Shown here piece by piece: positions 21,440 to 32,898 of a stretch of DNA of 64,000 nt (position 1 is its first letter; each line of letters starts with the position of its first letter). The stretch lies in NCBI RefSeq assembly GCF_000715075.1, contig NC_134089.1, positions 107,639,157 through 107,703,156 on the forward strand. The letters are read 5' to 3'. This DNA comes from Nicotiana tabacum (taxonomy: Eukaryota > Streptophyta > Magnoliopsida > Solanales > Solanaceae). Made by a program: the position numbers and the translations under genes. The notes beneath the pieces are model-generated. The model was not told the origin of the DNA. It searched no databases and saw only the letters and a list, made by a program, of their open reading frames with translations.

Positions 21440-22045
21440 TCGTCAACTGTAAATTCATATTTTTTAATAACTTAATTGTACAAATTATATATATATACCT
21501 ATGGGTTCCGGGCTCGATATTTTGAGGCCCAGTGGCACCAAACTATCATTAATAATTATGTATTTTTTTATAATTTAAATTCATATTTTTTAATAACTTA
21601 ATTGTACAAATTATTAATTATGTGTGTTAAAACAATTATTAACTTAATTGTACAAAGTTTGCATTTTCAACTACCAGTATAAGATACTTAAACAAAATGA
21701 ATTCTAAACTAAAATACTACACATTACTATGCTATGTATTTTTTTATAATTTAAATTCATATTTTTTAATAACTTAATTGTACAAATTATATATATATAT
21801 ATATATACCTATGGATTCCGGGCTCGATATTTTGAGGCCCAGTGGCACCAAACTATCATTAATAATTATGTGTTTTTTTATAATTTAAATTCATATTTTT
21901 TAATAAATTAATTGTACAAATTACTAATTATGTGTGTTGATACAATTATTAACTTAATTGTACAAAGTTTGCATTTTCAACTACCAGCATAAGATACTTA
22001 AACAAAAGGAATTCTAAGCTAAAATACTACACATTACTACGCTAC
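21440..22045 (+). repeat. 310-bp tandem duplication upstream of the PMD gene
   Basis: The phrase ATGGGTTCCGGGCTCGATAT (21501) recurs as ATGGATTCCGGGCTCGATAT at 21811, a period of 310 bp, and the surrounding ~290 bp match closely. It lies immediately 5' of the PMD start codon on the - strand. Each unit contains a short conserved piece (reverse strand GGCCTCAAAATATCGAGCCC) followed by a GT, which might be a duplicated small leader exon. Confidence 0.85.
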
Positions 22046-22492
22046 AAGGCTCTAAATTTCACTACGCTAAAAGGATCTACGTTTTACTATGCTAAAAAGA
22101 TCTAGATTTTACTATGTTAAAAAATAATCTAAACTAAACATAAACAACAAATAAATTTAATTGCAAATAAAACACAAAACGACATGAAAATACATATATA
22201 TAAATCAGGATATTAACAGACAAATTTATTTGACAAATTTATATTTTTTTATACACTAATATTAAATCCGGATAAATTTAACATGCTAGTTTCGAAAAAA
22301 ATAAAACACAAATCCAAATAGAACACATACAAATCAAATAATGTGTATTATTATAAAAGTTTCAACTTAAAATAAATCGAAATACCTCGATTTTGAATTT
22401 TCGGAAAGCAAATAGATTGAAATTTTGACCCGGAAGTGTGAATCAACAATAATACGAAGCTCTACTCGAATGTGGGACCTACGTTCTTCACC
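22046..22492. other. MULE interior without gene
   Basis: AT-rich sequence with short imperfect repeats such as CTACGCTAAAAGGATCTA / CTATGCTAAAAAGATCTA (22040-22120). No coding signal. The LTR element begins after TTTTA (22493-22497). Confidence 0.5.
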
Positions 22493-22497
22493 TTTTA

Positions 22498-25341
22498 TGT
22501 GATGACCCGACCCGTCGTCTCATGAGTTACCGCTCCGTTTTTCCTATTTTCAGCTTCTTTATGCTTCATTGTCTGTATCTTGTGTAATAGAGTTGAGTTG
22601 GAGTGGTTTTGATAAAATGAGACACTTAGTCTCTTTTAAAAAGGCTTAAGTTGGAAAAGTCAACCGGACGTTGACTTATGAGTTAGAGGGCTCGGATGTG
22701 AATTCCGATGGTTCGGTTAGCTCCGAGAGATGATTTGAGACTTAAGAGCGAGATCGGAATTTATTTTGGAGGCCCGGTGTAGAATTAGGCTTAAATTGCG
22801 AAGTTAGTAGTTTGACGATTTCCGGTTAATAGGTGAGATTTTGATCTGTGAGTCGGAATGGAATTCCGAGAGTTGTTTTAGCTTCATTATGTGATTTAGG
22901 ATATGCGTGCAAACTTTCAGGTTATTCGGACGTGGTTTAGTTAGGTTTTTGATCAAAAGCGTGTTTTGGAAGTTTTAGAAGAACTTAGGCTTGAATTTGA
23001 GGTAATTTGATGATTTTGGTGTTGTTGAGGTGTTTTGATGATTGGAACGAGGTTGAATAATATTTTAGGATGTGTTGGTATTTTTGGTTAAGGTCCCGGG
23101 GGCCTCGGGTGTGTTTCGGGTGAGTTTTAAGTGAGTACGGACATTCCGGAACTTAGAAAATGGATGGGGCAGTCATTTGTGCGCTTTTTGCGCTGGGCGC
23201 GGTGGCCTAGCACGGGGCGCGGTCAAGTGACGCGGCCCGCGGTCATGAAGACCTGCAGGTCGTCGATCCAACTTCGGAAGCTCATATCTTTTGATCAACA
23301 AGGAATGTGGGGATGATTCAAAAACAAAGGTTGTAGCTCTTTAAATCTAGTTTTCAGAAACATATTATAATAGGCATTTGGACATCTGTAGCGAAAGCTA
23401 TGGCCAAAATACTAAAGCCTGCCACTGCAGAGAAACTCTACGCGACCGCGCTGGTTTCGCGCGGCCGCGGTCGATTTTGTGCGACCCGCGGAGGTGGAAA
23501 TCTGGGGGTTACTATATAAATACGAGGTTTTGGGTTTTATTTGATATTTTGACCTAGAGAGCTCGGAGTTTGGCGATTGTTTGAGGGTTTTTCAAGAAAT
23601 TCATTAGGGTAAGTGATTCTAACTCAGATTATGTTAGATTACATGAATCTATCACTGAATTCATCATTTAATTCGTGATTTGGGATGGAATTCGGGAAGA
23701 AAATTGTGAAACCTTTCAAAAATGTAAAATGATGATTTGAAGGACCAAATGGTATCTGAATTGGATAATTTTGGAATGGTTAGACTCGCGAGGGTATGAG
23801 GATTCTGAAAATGTAAATTTTACCTGATTCCGAGATGTAGGCCCGGGGCTCGGGTTTTGCTAATATCGGGATTTTTGATATTTTTCGAATGTTTTTTCTT
23901 GGGCTTTGTTCCCTTAGCATATTGTAACCTATTTGTTCTGATTTTGGATAGATTCAACGCGCGTGGAGGCCAATTTGAGAGGAAAGGGCATAACAAGCTA
24001 GAGTTTTGGCCAGTTTGAGGTGAGTAATGATTTTAAATGATGTCATGAGGGTTTGAAACCCCGGATTTGCACAACGTAGTGCTATACTAAGTTGAGATAC
24101 ACGCTGTGTGACGAGCGTGAGGTTCAATGCTATGGGGATTGGGACTTGGTCCATCCTGAATGATATTTTACTACATTTTTGATTGAGACATATACTTTAT
24201 TGTTGTGAATTGGGCTTATTGCCATGCTTGGGGCCTTATGCCGACCTGTAGAACCCTTAGGGGATTTTTGATTGGTTTTCCTCACTTATTTTGTTAAAAA
24301 ATTTATATCCTCAGTCATGTTTCCAATTGTTTAAGAATGATATGAACCAAATTTTTGAAATGTTAATCATAAATAGGAAGAGATATGAGGGTTGAGATCC
24401 TGACCATACATTATGCCCGAGAGGCTGTGATTTTTAAATGACTGAGAGGGGTCGACGACCCAATAGTGAAGATAGTTTATATGATATGGATCGGGCTGCA
24501 CGCCGCAGCAATTATAAAGCGCTTGGGCTGAAGGAGCCCCTCCGGAGTCTGCACATCCCCAGTGAGCGCAGTCGACTATAATTGTTATGGATCGGGCTGT
24601 ACGCCACAGCGATATACGGATCGGGTTGCACGCCGCAACCGCAGCGGTATATATATATATTTTGATTCGGTTATCGTGAGAAGTATATGAATTGAGAACT
24701 GAGGATAAGAACGAATAAATGAACTGAAATGCTTGAGGAGCTGATTTATACTGATTATATCTGTTTTACCTGGTTTAAAGAATTTCACATGATTTCCTCA
24801 TTCACTGCTGCTTAAATGATTTTACTGTTTTGATATAGAACTGCTTAGTGCCTTTACGTGATTTCATACTGTCAGCTATTATTTATTGTTATTACTCACT
24901 GGGTCGGAGTACTCAGATTACTCCCTGCACTATGTATGCAGGTACAAGTATTCTTGAGGCATAGAGCGAGCTTTCCTGCCCTTCTATCTTCATCGGAGTT
25001 ATCGAGGTAGTTGCATGGCGTTCGCAGACCCGATTTCTCCTTCTATCTCCACTTATCATTCCGCATTTTAGACATATTTCTGTATTAGATTGTTGAAACC
25101 TTGTATTAGAGGCTCAAACTTGTGACACTGGATCAGTGGGCTGTTTTACAGAGATTTTTTTTCGTGATTATGGTTTCCGCACATTTCATCGGTTAAATTC
25201 ATACTTCTATTTATATTAAATTGGTTTTAAATCCCGAAAATTGGTATTGAATTATAAAGAAAGAGATTGTGAGATGATAGTTGGTCGGGCTTGCCTAGCA
25301 TTGTGTTGGGTGCCATCACGGCCGGGGTTGGGGTCGTGACA
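22498..25341 (+). repeat. 5' LTR (2844 bp)
   Basis: Begins TGTGATGACCCGACC, ends GGTCGTGACA. It contains a CG-rich block (GCGCGGTGGCC-like repeats, about 23180-23500), three copies of a GGATCGGGCTGCACGCCGCA-like motif (24487-24640), and a short TA run (24651-24660). It has fewer motif copies and a shorter TA run than the 3' LTR. Confidence 0.95.
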
Positions 25342-25344
25342 AGT

Positions 25345-25356
25345 TGGTATCAGAGC
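25345..25356 (+). other. Primer-binding site, initiator tRNA-Met type
   Basis: TGGTATCAGAGC lies 3 bp after the 5' LTR. It is the standard plant sequence complementary to the 3' end of initiator tRNA-Met, used to prime minus-strand cDNA. Confidence 0.92.
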
Positions 25357-26379
25357 CTAGGTTACTTGGTCTCGCGAGTCATAAGCTGGTTTAGTAGAGT
25401 CTCGCGGATCGGTACAGAGACATCTGTATTTATCCTCGAGAGGCTACAGAACCTTTAGGAAAACTTCATATTTTTGAAATTCTTATCGTGCGTCCTTGAT
25501 TCAGCTTGAAAAGTAACTCTTACGATTCCTTCCATGTGTTCGTATGCGCGAACGAGCGCTCAGTATTCGATGTTCCTTGGTGTCTTGTAATTCCCCAATC
25601 GAAGGGCGAGACGTGATCTCTGTGAGTTGATGTTGGGCCAGTCTGAAGGACTTGAGGCCGGGTCTTTGCCTTTGGCTTGAGCACCGAGGTGCTGATTGTG
25701 CGAGCAAGTGTTTTGAACTTATATGTTCGGTATTGTCCCTATTAGTGGGAATGATGTCTGGATAGCTACGTGATGAGTGTGTTAGTACTGCAAGATGTAT
25801 CTATATGACCTGGAAGTGACGAGAGGGGTCTACTGAATGATAGATGAACTATTGAGTATATGATTTCCATTGTGATAGGATGTGTAGCCCCGAGTTATGG
25901 GCGCGTGAATAATCTTTTCATGTCTCATATTTGGAGTGAAATAAATTTCATGTTATGGTATGAGTTTAGACTCAGGAAGATTAAGTGACTGTGTAATGTG
26001 TATGACAGTGGAAAGTATACAAAATGTTAATTGGAGGCAAAACAGGTGGGTTATCTCCTGCGGAGTATTCTAAAGTGGTGTGATCCTTATGTTGTCTATT
26101 AGAAGATCTCATTTACAAGTGAAGAATATGCGTTGAAATCTAAATTGTGCTTCCTAGAGAGTGGGCTTAACTGTTGTGTGAGTGAATGCAAGAATTGCAG
26201 AAGAGTTAAAATTCTAGATGATTTGTGTTTCCACAAGCTTATGAAGGAGTGAGTTCAATCTCACTATGGTATTACGACAACAATAGAGTATGTGCCTTAT
26301 GATTTATTGAGTGCGTTTTGTTATATGGCTTTGATCCAAGTTGGGGAGTTTGCTATTAATTAAGTTGATTGCACGGTTA

Positions 26380-27200
26380 AGAGCTATATTGTTCCAGTCT
26401 GCCACAGAGATGCCTCGATATTATTCGATCCCGGTTCCACCTATTCTTATGTGTCCTCATATTTTGCTCATTATTTGGGTACGCCCCGAGAGTTTCTTTC
26501 TTTACCTATTCATGTATCTACCCCGGTGGGAGATACTGTTGTTGTGGACCGTGTGTACCGGTCATGTGTTGTGATTATTGGGGGTCTGGAGACCAAGTTG
26601 ATTTATTGCTATTGAGCATGGTGGACTTTGATGTTATTCTGGGCATGGATTGACTATCTCCATGTCGTGCTATTCTAGACTGTCATGCTAAGATAGTCAC
26701 TTTGGCTATTCTGGGTGTTCCAAGGATCGAGTGGCGTGGTATGACTGATTATGTTCCTAGCAAAGTAATTTCTTTCTTGAAAGCCCAGCGTATGGTTGGG
26801 AAGGGTTGTCTATCATATCTAGCTTTTGTGCGAGATGTTGGAGCTGAGACTCCTAGTATTGATTCTATCCCAATTGTGAGGGATTTTTCCTGATGCATTT
26901 CCTGCAGACCTGCCGGGCATGGTGCCGGATAGGGATATTGATTTTGGCGTTGGCCTGGTGCCGGGATCTCAGCCTATTTCTATTCTGCCGTATCGTATGG
27001 CACCTGCAGAGTTGAGAGAATTGAAAGAGCAGCTTTAGGAACTCCTAGATAAGGGGGTTCATTTGGCCTACTATGTCACCTTGGGGTGCACCAGCCTTAT
27101 TTGTGAAAAAAAGGATGGCACAATGAGAATGTGCATTGATTACCTGCAATTGAATAAAGTAAGAGTGAAGAACAAGTGTCCTTTGTCTCGTATTGATAGC
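26380..27200 (+). pseudogene. Aspartic protease and RT N-terminus remnant
   Basis: The frame near 26420-26660 reads LFDPGSTYSYVSSYFAHYLG, with the protease DPGS catalytic motif intact, then VDFDVILGMD followed by TGA. The frame from 26702 gives PRIEWRGMTDYVPSKVISFL and SYLAFVRDVGAETPSI, matching the protease-RT linker of Tekay/Del elements. From 26905 to 27190 broken frames show the start of RT (SILPYRMAPAELRELKEQL). After that RT is lost. It is homologous to the minus-strand frames at 45855-46700. Confidence 0.78.
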
Positions 27201-29430
27201 TTGGTTATGTGCGAACAGATTTGAAAGTTTTCTTGATGGTTTTTGCCATGGTCCGAGCCGGATATCTCCTACCAGTGCACGGATCATATTGTACATTACG
27301 AACTCCTCCTATATGGGAGCAAATAGAAGATTTCTAACTGTCGGAATGTAATTCTCCTATAGCCCAGAAATTCTAATGAGATTTTGTGTTTACAACAAGA
27401 TGGCATGATAGACGTGGTGTATGGTACATGCTTAATATTTTGATGTGCAAGGTGGCAGTTCATTCTTAAAGGGAAGGTCATGAATTCTGGGTAGAATAGG
27501 CAGTTTCAAATATTTAGATTGAATGTTATAACTGCTCGGTAAGGCCTGAGAAGGGTGCACATTATATTCTGATTAACAGATGTCTATTGGCGTTTCAATG
27601 CTCACTTGGTTGATCGACTACCAATATTTTGATCTTGTTATGTATTGTAGAAAACATTTTGAAAATAATTATCTTGGGATGGTCGTACTTGAGGGATGTG
27701 TCAGTTATTTGGGTGCTGAGGTCGTGATCAGTTATGGTGATTTATGCGATCTATGAATTTGCAGACGGGGAATTCTCAAAAATATACTATTTCGGGATTG
27801 TAGCATGTTGAGGGGAGTGTTTTAGCTAACTCATTAGATGCACTAGTCGATCTAATTGATGGTGATAACTATACGTTGTGAGCATGAATATATGTGAGGT
27901 TTGAACCTGTGTGCAAGCACCGAGCTAATATTCATGCTCGGAAGATACGTAGGCTATGATATGTCAAGAGTGGGATATTGGGCTTAAACGTATAATGTTT
28001 CTCGTATTCGTAACTCTGTTAAGAACTATCTGGACTATACTTGAGATTTCCAAGATGCTAAATTCCAGAACAAACTGGGTAATTACTAATTCTGTGTTAA
28101 CTTGCTAATTTGAGCTATGACAGCGCAATTTGCTCATACCTACGATATATAGTGTTATTTATTCCAGTCAAGGAGAATGAGAATCTTGTTTCAGTTAGCA
28201 TATACATGTGTACTTGTTGGATTGCTTCTATATGATATGCTTGGACTTGAGGTCTGTGACCGTGCCAGGTGGATTATGTTATTGGAAACTAAGTTGCTCG
28301 TGAAGTTGATGTCAATGTGAGCTATAAAAGAGCCGGTTATTATTATTCTATTCATATATCTGGGTTCCACTGTGATTGACGAGCCCATAGCATATCGTTG
28401 GGGTGGTACTTGTGGAACTTTCAAAGCGGCTCTCTTCTTTGAGGTATTTTCCCTTTCTAGGGTAACCGGATGGTGAAATAGTAAGGTTTACTGGTATGGC
28501 ATTGTATTATGTACTTTCCCGTGGGCACGATGATTCGCTTGTGGTACTAGACATCAAATTGCGCTTGGTTGATATTTTTGAGCATGGTGACTTGGGGTGT
28601 CTAAGGTGAACTAGTGTCTGAATACCTCGCGATTAGATTCGGGTGCTCTGTTTCTATGATGTGAGACGGATTCTCAACCATTGTGTTATGGTGGTATTAG
28701 TGAGCTTGTGGTGTAGCTCTTTGATTTGAGTCATTTTCATGAATTTAGTATACTCGGACTATTGCTTATTGACGTGCGTACTGTGTGAGTTGTGGATTAG
28801 GCATGTATTGATGTGTCATGTCACTAGAGTAGTGTGTTGGATTAGAAGAGATCAGAGGGATCACTAATGAATACAAACGGATTCGATTTCGGTATGTTGG
28901 AAGGGAAATATCGAGTTTCGACTTAGAAATTTGATGTAGCATTTGCCAAAGGAGAAATGGCTTCATAAATGGTTGATATAAGAAATGGGTATGGCTTACA
29001 GTGTGTTTTATTTACCCTTTGCAGTATATGAAGATGTTAGGATGAGACCTTAGTTGATAAGAGGTTTTCTATCGGTATTCGGTTGTTGCGTGCAACTGCT
29101 ATGATTAGGAATTACTACTGCAAGCGTTTGAGTCATGTGTTATGTTATGTAATTGCACCCGAGGTTGCAGGTATGGGTTGTTACAGCTTGTTTGGGCTTA
29201 TTCACAGTATAAATGTGGGATTCTGATCATATGAAGGATTTCAAAAGTGGAAATGTGGTCCTATGGTTTGTGGACTAGATTGGATTGCAAAAATTTCAGT
29301 TACAATGTGTTGTCGGACCTATATGAGATAGAGTGACGTGGGATCATTCCCGGGTTTATGCGTGGTAAGGTTATTCAGCGATTGTTTGGCTTTTTGAACA
29401 ACTCTGGGCACGTTCGAGGATGAACGTTTG
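27201..29430. other. Internal region without recognisable pol
   Basis: About 2.2 kb where RNase H and integrase should be. Only scattered pieces are seen, such as GCACGTTCGAGGATGAACGTTTG just before the 3' LTR, a phrase shared with the Tekay/Del element at 43195. No long frame. It is decayed or replaced sequence. Confidence 0.55.
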
Positions 29431-29446
29431 TTTAAGTTGGGGAGGA
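29431..29446 (+). other. Polypurine tract
   Basis: TTAAGTTGGGGAGGA runs directly into the 3' LTR start TGTGATGACC, the expected place for plus-strand priming. Confidence 0.85.
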
Positions 29447-31675
29447 TGTGATGACCCGCCCCGTCGTCTCATGAGTTACCGCTCCGTTTTTCCTATTTTC
29501 AGCTTCTTTATGCTTCATTGTCCGTATCTTGTGTAATAGAGTTGAGTTGGAGTGGTTTTGATAAGAAACTTAGTCTCTTTTAAGAAGGCTTAAGTTGGAA
29601 AAGTTAACCGGACGTTGACTTATGAGTTAGAGGGCTCGGATGTGAATTCCGATGGTTCGGTTAGCTCCGGGAGATGGTTTGAGACTTAGGAGCGTGATCG
29701 GAATTTATTTTGGAGGCCCGGTGTAGAATTAGGCTTAAATTGGCGAAGTTAGTAGTTTGACGATTTCCAGTTGATAGGTGAGATTTTGATCCGGGAGTCG
29801 GAATGGAATTCCGAGAGTTGCTGTAGCTTCTTATGTGATTTAGGATATGCGTGCAAAATTTCAGGTTATTCGGACGTGGTTTAATTGGGTTTTTGATCAA
29901 AAGCGTGTTTCGGAAGTTTTAGAAGAACTTAGGCTTGAATTTGAGGTAATTTGATGGTTTTGGTGTTGTTGAGGTGTTTTGATGATTGGAACGAGGTTGA
30001 ATAATATTTTAGGATGTGTTGGTATTTTTGGTTGAGGTCCCGGGGGCTTCGGGTGTATTTTGGGTGAGTTTTGAGCGAGTACGGACATCCCGGAACTTAG
30101 AAAATGGATGGGGCAGTCATTTGTGCGCGGGGCGCGGTCCTTTTTGCGCTGGGCGCGGTCAAGTGACGCGGCCCACGGTCATGAAGACCTGCAGGTCGTC
30201 GGTCCAACTTCGGAAGCTCATATCTTTTGATGTTCAAGGAATCTGGGGATGATTCAAAAACGAAGTTGTAGCTCTTTAAATCTAGTTTTCAGAAACATAT
30301 TATAATAGGCATTTGGACATCTGTAGAGAAAGTTATGGCCAAAATACTAAAGCCTGTCACTGCAGAAAAAACCTACGCGACCTCGGTCATATTTGCGCAG
30401 ACCGCGTTGGTTTCGCGCAGCCGCGGTCGATTTTGTGCAGCCTGCGGAGGGGGAAATCTGGGGGTTACTATATAAATATGAGGTTTTATGTTTAATTTAA
30501 TATTTTGACCTAGAGAGCACGGATTTTGGCAATTTTTCGAGGGCTTTTCAAGAAATTCATCGGGGTAAGTGATTCTAACTTAGATTTGGTTAGATTACAT
30601 GAATCTATCACTGAATTCATCATTTAATTCGTGATTTGGGATGGAATTTGGGTAGAAAATTGTGAATCTTTCAAAAATGTAAAATGATGATTTGAAGGAC
30701 TAAATGATATCGGAATTGGATAATTTTGGAATGGTTAGACTCGTGAGGGTATGAAGATTCTAAAAATGTAAATTTTACCCGATTCCAAGATGTGGGCCCG
30801 GGGCTCGGGTTTTGCTAATTTCTGGATTTTTGATATTTTTCGAATGTTTTTGCTTGGGCTTTGTTCCCTTAGCATATTGTGACCTATTCGTTCTGATTTT
30901 GGATAGATTCGACGGGCGTGGAGGGCAATTTGAGAGGCAAGGGCATAGCGAGCTAGAGTTTTGGCCAGTTTGAGGTGAGTAATGATTTTAAATGATATCC
31001 TGAGGGTTTGAAACCCCGGATTTGTACAACGTAGTGTTATACTAAGTTGAGATACATGCTGTGTGACGAGCGTGAGGTTCAATGCTATAGGGATTGGGAC
31101 TTGGTCCATCCCGAATGATATTTTACTACATTTTGATTAAGACATATACTTTATTGTTGTGAATTGGTCTTGTTGCCATGCTTGGGGTCTTGTGCCGACT
31201 TGTAGAACCCTTAGGGGATTTTTGATTGGTTTTCCTCACTTATTTTGTTAAAGAATTTATATCCCCAGTCATGTTTCCAATTGTTTAAGAATGATATGAA
31301 CCAAATTTTTGAAATGTTAATCATAAATAGGAAGAGATATGTGGGCTGAGATCCCGACCGTACATTATGCCCGAGAGGCTGTGATTTTTAAATGACTGAG
31401 AGGGGTCGACGACCCAATAGTGAGGATAGTTTATATGATATGGATTGGGCTGCGCGCCGCAACAGATATATATATATTACACACATTATGGATCGGGCTG
31501 CACGCTGCATCAATTACTTATATGGATCGGGCTGCACGCCGCAACAATTATAAAGCGCTTGGGCTGAAGGAGCCCCTTCGGAGTCTGCACACCCCCAGTG
31601 AGCGCAGTCGACTATTATTGTTATGGATCGGGCTGTACGCCATATCGATATACGGATCGGGCTGCACGCCGCAGC

Positions 31676-31714
<39 letters not shown>

Positions 31715-32391
31715 ATTCGGTTATCGTGAGAAGTATATGAATTTAGAACTGAGGATAAGAACGAATAAATGAACTGAAATGCATGAGGAGCTGATTTATA
31801 CTGATTATATCTGTTTTACCTGGTTTAAAGAATTTCACATGATTTCCTCATTCACTGCTGCTTAAATGATTTTACTGTTTTGATATAGAACTGCTTAGTG
31901 CCTTTACGTGATTTCATACTGTCAGCCATTATTTATTGTTATTACTCACTGGGTCGGAGTACTTACATTACTCCCTGCACCATGTGTGCAGGTACATGTA
32001 TTCCTGAGGCATAGAGTGAGCTTTCCTGCCGTTCTGTCTTCATCGGAGTTATCGAGGTAGCTGCATGGCGTTTGCAGACCCGATTTCTCCTTCTATCTCC
32101 ACTTATCATTCCACATTTTAGATATATTTCTGTATTAGATTGTTGAAACCTTGTATTAGAGGTTCAGGCTTGTGACACCGGATCAGTGGGTTGTTTTACA
32201 GAGATTTTTTTTCGTGATTATGGTTTTCGCACATTTCATCGGTTAAATTCATACTTCTATTTATATTAAATTGGTATGAAATCCCGAAAATTGGTATTGA
32301 ATTATAAAGAAAGAGATCGTGAGACGTTAGTTGGTCGGGCTTGCCTAGCATTGTGTTGGATGCCATCACGGCCGGGGTTGGGGTCATGACA
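29447..32391 (+). repeat. 3' LTR (2945 bp)
   Basis: Matches the 5' LTR with scattered substitutions and small indels. It is 101 bp longer, chiefly because the GGATCGGGCTGCACGCCGCA-like motif is present five times (31440-31672) instead of three and the TA run (31678-31710) is about three times longer. Confidence 0.95.
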
Positions 32392-32539
32392 TTTTATGTG
32401 TCTGGGGGGACCCAAAATTTTTTTTTTAAAAAAATAGTGGGGCAGCGGGTATGGGAGTGGGGGACCAAGAAGAAGAATGAGTAAAATATTGAGGAAGAAG
32501 AACCAGAACGATGATGAAGAAGACGGTTCGATTTTTAAA

Positions 32540-32757
32540 AAGGGGTATAGCGCCGAGTAGTTTGGCGCTATACCTGAGCGTGTCAGCTTTTTCAGTATAA
32601 TGCCAAAATACTGGGCTCTATACATTAACGGCACAGTTAACGTTAATGTATAGCGCCAAGTATTTTGGCACTATATATAAAAATGTCATCTTTTTTCCCC
32701 CCACCTATTTATGTATTTTGAGTCCAAAAGAACCACAATTGGGTTCCGGACTCCATA
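32540..32757 (-). repeat. MULE right terminal inverted repeat
   Basis: Reverse complement of the left TIR over about 215 bp, including the shared GGACTCAAAATACATAAATA block and the same internal fold-back. It lies about 150 bp downstream of the nested LTR element. Confidence 0.85.
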
Positions 32758-32898
32758 TTAGAGGCGACCCGCCAAAGTCGTCGCTAAAGGTTTTTGTTTT
32801 GTAGCCACTTATCAGGTCGCCACAATTAATATATCATTTGTAGCAATAAATAAAGTCACTACTAAATATCGCCACTAAAAGACAAATTTCTTGTAGTG

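Larger units (their letters stand above)
22498..32391 (+). mobile_element. Complete Tekay/Del-like Ty3/gypsy element, non-autonomous
   Basis: Two long LTRs (22498-25341 and 29447-32391) begin TGTGATGACCC and end TGACA. They are flanked by a perfect 5-bp target duplication TTTTA (22493-22497, 32392-32396). A primer site complementary to initiator tRNA-Met and a purine tract before the 3' LTR complete the structure. The internal region is only 4.1 kb. It keeps protease and a little RT but lacks recognisable gag and most of pol, so it must have been mobilised in trans, or decayed by internal deletion. It sits inside the MULE. Confidence 0.95.
12358..32757. mobile_element. Mutator-like element (MULE) with three gene remnants
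   Basis: Terminal inverted repeats of about 215 bp (12358-12572 and 32540-32757) match at roughly 85-90% by eye. The outer ends read CACAAGTCCGGAAT on the left and TATGGAGTCCGGAA on the right (reverse strand). The flanks TTAGTGGCG (12349-12357) and TTAGAGGCG (32758-32766) are a 9-bp target duplication with one mismatch, the MULE signature. After removing the nested LTR element (22498-32396) the MULE is about 10.5 kb. It encodes a MURA-type transposase, a GRF zinc-finger protein and a PMD protein, all now pseudogenes. It sits inside the CACTA-like element. Confidence 0.85.
7225..32898. mobile_element. CACTA-like (En/Spm-type) element carrying nested insertions
   Basis: The left junction with the direct repeat falls exactly at CACTA (7225-7229). 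The right junction falls exactly at TAGTG (32894-32898), preceded by AAATTTCTTG, so the right terminus reads CACTACAAGAAATTTGTC on the - strand, a familiar plant CACTA terminus. Subterminal GTGGCGAC/GTCGCCAC motifs occur near both ends. Without the MULE the element is about 5.3 kb and has no full transposase, so it is non-autonomous. Beyond CACTA the two termini differ, so the left end may be diverged. The usual 3-bp target duplication is absent; 1.5-kb repeats flank the element instead. Confidence 0.6.

Noticed and set aside
31678..31710. TA repeat as a functional element
   Set aside because: Simple microsatellite expansion within an LTR; noted only for the LTR length difference.
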